The notes beneath the pieces were generated by a model. That model made no database searches, had not been told where the DNA came from, and was given only the letters and a program-made list of their open reading frames with translations. A stretch of 64,000 nt of DNA, taken from positions 21,465,631 to 21,529,630 of the forward strand of contig NC_133294.1 of assembly GCF_005239225.2 (NCBI RefSeq), in the 5' to 3' direction. Each line of letters starts with the position of its first letter. Within the stretch, counting starts at the first letter, position 1. Source of the DNA: Populus alba (Eukaryota > Streptophyta > Magnoliopsida > Malpighiales > Salicaceae). Of the stretch, positions 62,290 to 64,000 are shown piece by piece. The translations under genes were made by a program, and so were the position numbers.

Positions 62290-63560
62290 GATTTTTTTAA
62301 AAGTAAGGAAAATGACATAAAAAAAAACTCGGGACAACCAAAATCAGCATGGTAAACATGCCCGGGTCTTGAAGCTGAAATAACCCTATAGAAAATAAAT
62401 AAAAAAAATTACGAAGCGGAGTTCCAAATAAACCCAATATAAAAGGATGAAATTGAAAAACAAAATTAATCATAAAAAAAACAACACTAATAAACCTAGG
62501 TATACCCTTCAAACCTGCGGCCCAAACTATTGAACATGATAGCCTAATAAAAGGTGAAACGAGAAAATTATAAAGTTCAATTCTAAAACAAATTTTATGT
62601 TGAAGGGCGAAACCGAAAAAAATTATTTTTCTTTAAAAAACCACCCCTAAAAAATTATAATTCAACTCGGGCTAACCTATCAAACTCGCGATCCAGGTCA
62701 TGAGATCAGGATAGTCCCATAAAAAAGAAACCAAAGAAAATCATGAAACCAAATCTCTAACAAACTCAATGTTAATGGATTAAATTGAAAAATAAAATCA
62801 ACACATAAAAAATAGATGTTAGCCCTGGGTTAACTTTTCAAACTCATGACCTTTGTCATGAGAACAAAAGTACCATATTGAATAAAATCATGAAACTTAA
62901 TTCCTAATGTTAAAGGATTAACTTGAAAAAAATATTCAATTAAAAAAAAAACCTACCAAAAAAAGAAATAAAAAAAAGGAGGACCCAATCTAAAATAAAA
63001 ACAAAATGAAAGGATAACTTTGAATTTTCGATAGAACAATACGAAGTTTGAGGAGAGGAGAGAGAAAAGAGAGAGGATAAGAAAAAAGAAAAAAGAAAAA
63101 TGACCCTTCATGCAAAACCAACCGCCACACGCACCATTGGAAAGTTCTCTCCGAGACACATTGAATGCCACTAAAGATGGCGATATTTTGACACTGGAGG
63201 AAGCCACACGCGCCTCCAGAGTGAGCAACTTCCTTTACATGCTGATACATGCAATGTCCACACTAGCACTGCCCATCAATCCCAGTCCATCTAGTTTTTT
63301 TCAGTTTCAAATTTGGTTATTTAAACCTTAATTGTTTTAGATAACTAAAATAATTTTTTTTTTTGAAAAACCAAGTATCAACCAAGCGTCAAAAGTTTTC
63401 CTTGACATTATGGAATCCTCATATCTAGGTAACCGAAAAACATTGTTAAGTCCAATCCCTAAACAATTACATTTTAAAGGATCAAATTGAAATAAATAAA
63501 AATTGAGTGACCAAAAAAATCTAGGGTTGATTCTTTTCTTGCCTTTGCATTTCAGTTCCT
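62290..63560. repeat. Dispersed repeat, copy related to 41.1-42.4 kb
   Basis: Collinear with 41100-42440: ACTCGGG-type words, 'ggtcatgagatcaggatag', 'aaggatgaaattgaaaa', a GAGGAGAGGAGAGAG purine block, and 'gacattatggaatcctcatatctagg' followed by 'gttaagtccaatccc'. No intact frame. Likely a decayed transposon family of unknown class. Confidence 0.6.
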
Positions 63561-64000
63561 TATTCTTTCAAGAAAAAGGGTTGAATATTTGTTTATTGTT
63601 CAAAATCATTTCTCATAGTTTCAATTGTTTTAAATCAATATAATTTCATTTTTTTTTTTAAATTAAGCATTCATTGAGCATCATTTTTTTTTCTGACATC
63701 TTGAGAACCCTACCTAAAGCCAACCAAAACAAAATATCAAGTCCAATCTCAATCTAACCCAATTTTAAAAAATAAAATTGAAGAGCAAAAACACTTGGGC
63801 GACCAAAAAAAGAAACTTACATTATTATAATCCATGATATTTTTGTTCCTGAATTAACAATATTTTCCTTTAGAGTTTTGATTTTTCTTTAATTTGTAAT
63901 TGTGATTATAAGAGTAATAGTATAGAGCATAAATTTGAGTAGTGTTTTTTTTTTTTTTTGGTTTTTTTTTGAGGAAGAGATCATTAATGATAATGGTTAT
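63561..64000. other. Right edge; probably more of the same repeat
   Basis: 'aagtccaatctcaatctaacc' near 63739 and 'tttttaaaaaataaaattgaagag' suggest another fragment of the same repeat family, cut by the window end. No gene seen. Confidence 0.4.

Overview
This is plant nuclear DNA from a eudicot, most likely a poplar or willow relative (Salicaceae). The evidence is AT-rich intergenic DNA, genes with short GT-AG introns, a 60S ribosomal protein gene, a trihelix factor and a plant-only PMT methyltransferase. AT-rich repeat copies of a kind I associate with Populus recur throughout. The genus call is inference; no database was searched.

Six genes can be assembled exon by exon. In order they are: a DUF604/Fringe-like glycosyltransferase (5714-7634, +); the trihelix factor GTL1 (20855-24053, +); a TMEM120/TMPIT-like membrane protein (29410-36777, -); a PMT18-type putative methyltransferase (44099-46515, -, with a probable 5' UTR intron out to about 47434); ribosomal protein L9/uL6 (53389-54703, +); and a WAT1/EamA-type transporter-like protein (56734-58366, +). 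From memory, the first five have counterparts close together on Arabidopsis chromosome 1 (about At1g33250, 33240, 33230, 33170, 33140/33120), so the window looks like a conserved microsyntenic block widened by transposon-rich spacers. The genes do not form an obvious pathway.

The accessory content is mostly retroelements. A 3.1-kb Copia element (16067-19184) has two 326-bp LTRs that look identical, a perfect 5-bp target duplication, a tRNA-Met primer site and an open reverse transcriptase/RNase H frame, but lacks gag, protease and the integrase core. It sits 4 bp upstream of a small minus-strand ORF with a good start context. A 292-bp TRIM-like element (693-984) has 78-bp terminal repeats, a primer site and a perfect target duplication, and a relic of the same family lies near 25.6 kb. 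A diverged 2-kb LTR element (31729-33725) with its own perfect target duplication lies inside an intron of the TMEM120-like gene. Other structured repeats are a ~65-bp minisatellite (2333-2665), three exact-period 160-bp tandem copies just downstream of RPL9 (54817-55296), a 12-bp perfect hairpin (28441-28476) and several microsatellites.

Two splice sites are unusual. Intron 1 of the TMEM120-like gene appears to be GC-AG. The intron 1 donor of the WAT1-like gene is offset by one base, so ordinary splicing would shift the frame. I saw no convincing tRNA, rRNA, miRNA or CRISPR feature. The long spacers (1-5.7, 7.7-16, 24.1-29.4, 36.8-44, 47.6-52.7 and 58.4-64 kb) hold AT-rich unique sequence and degenerate repeats.
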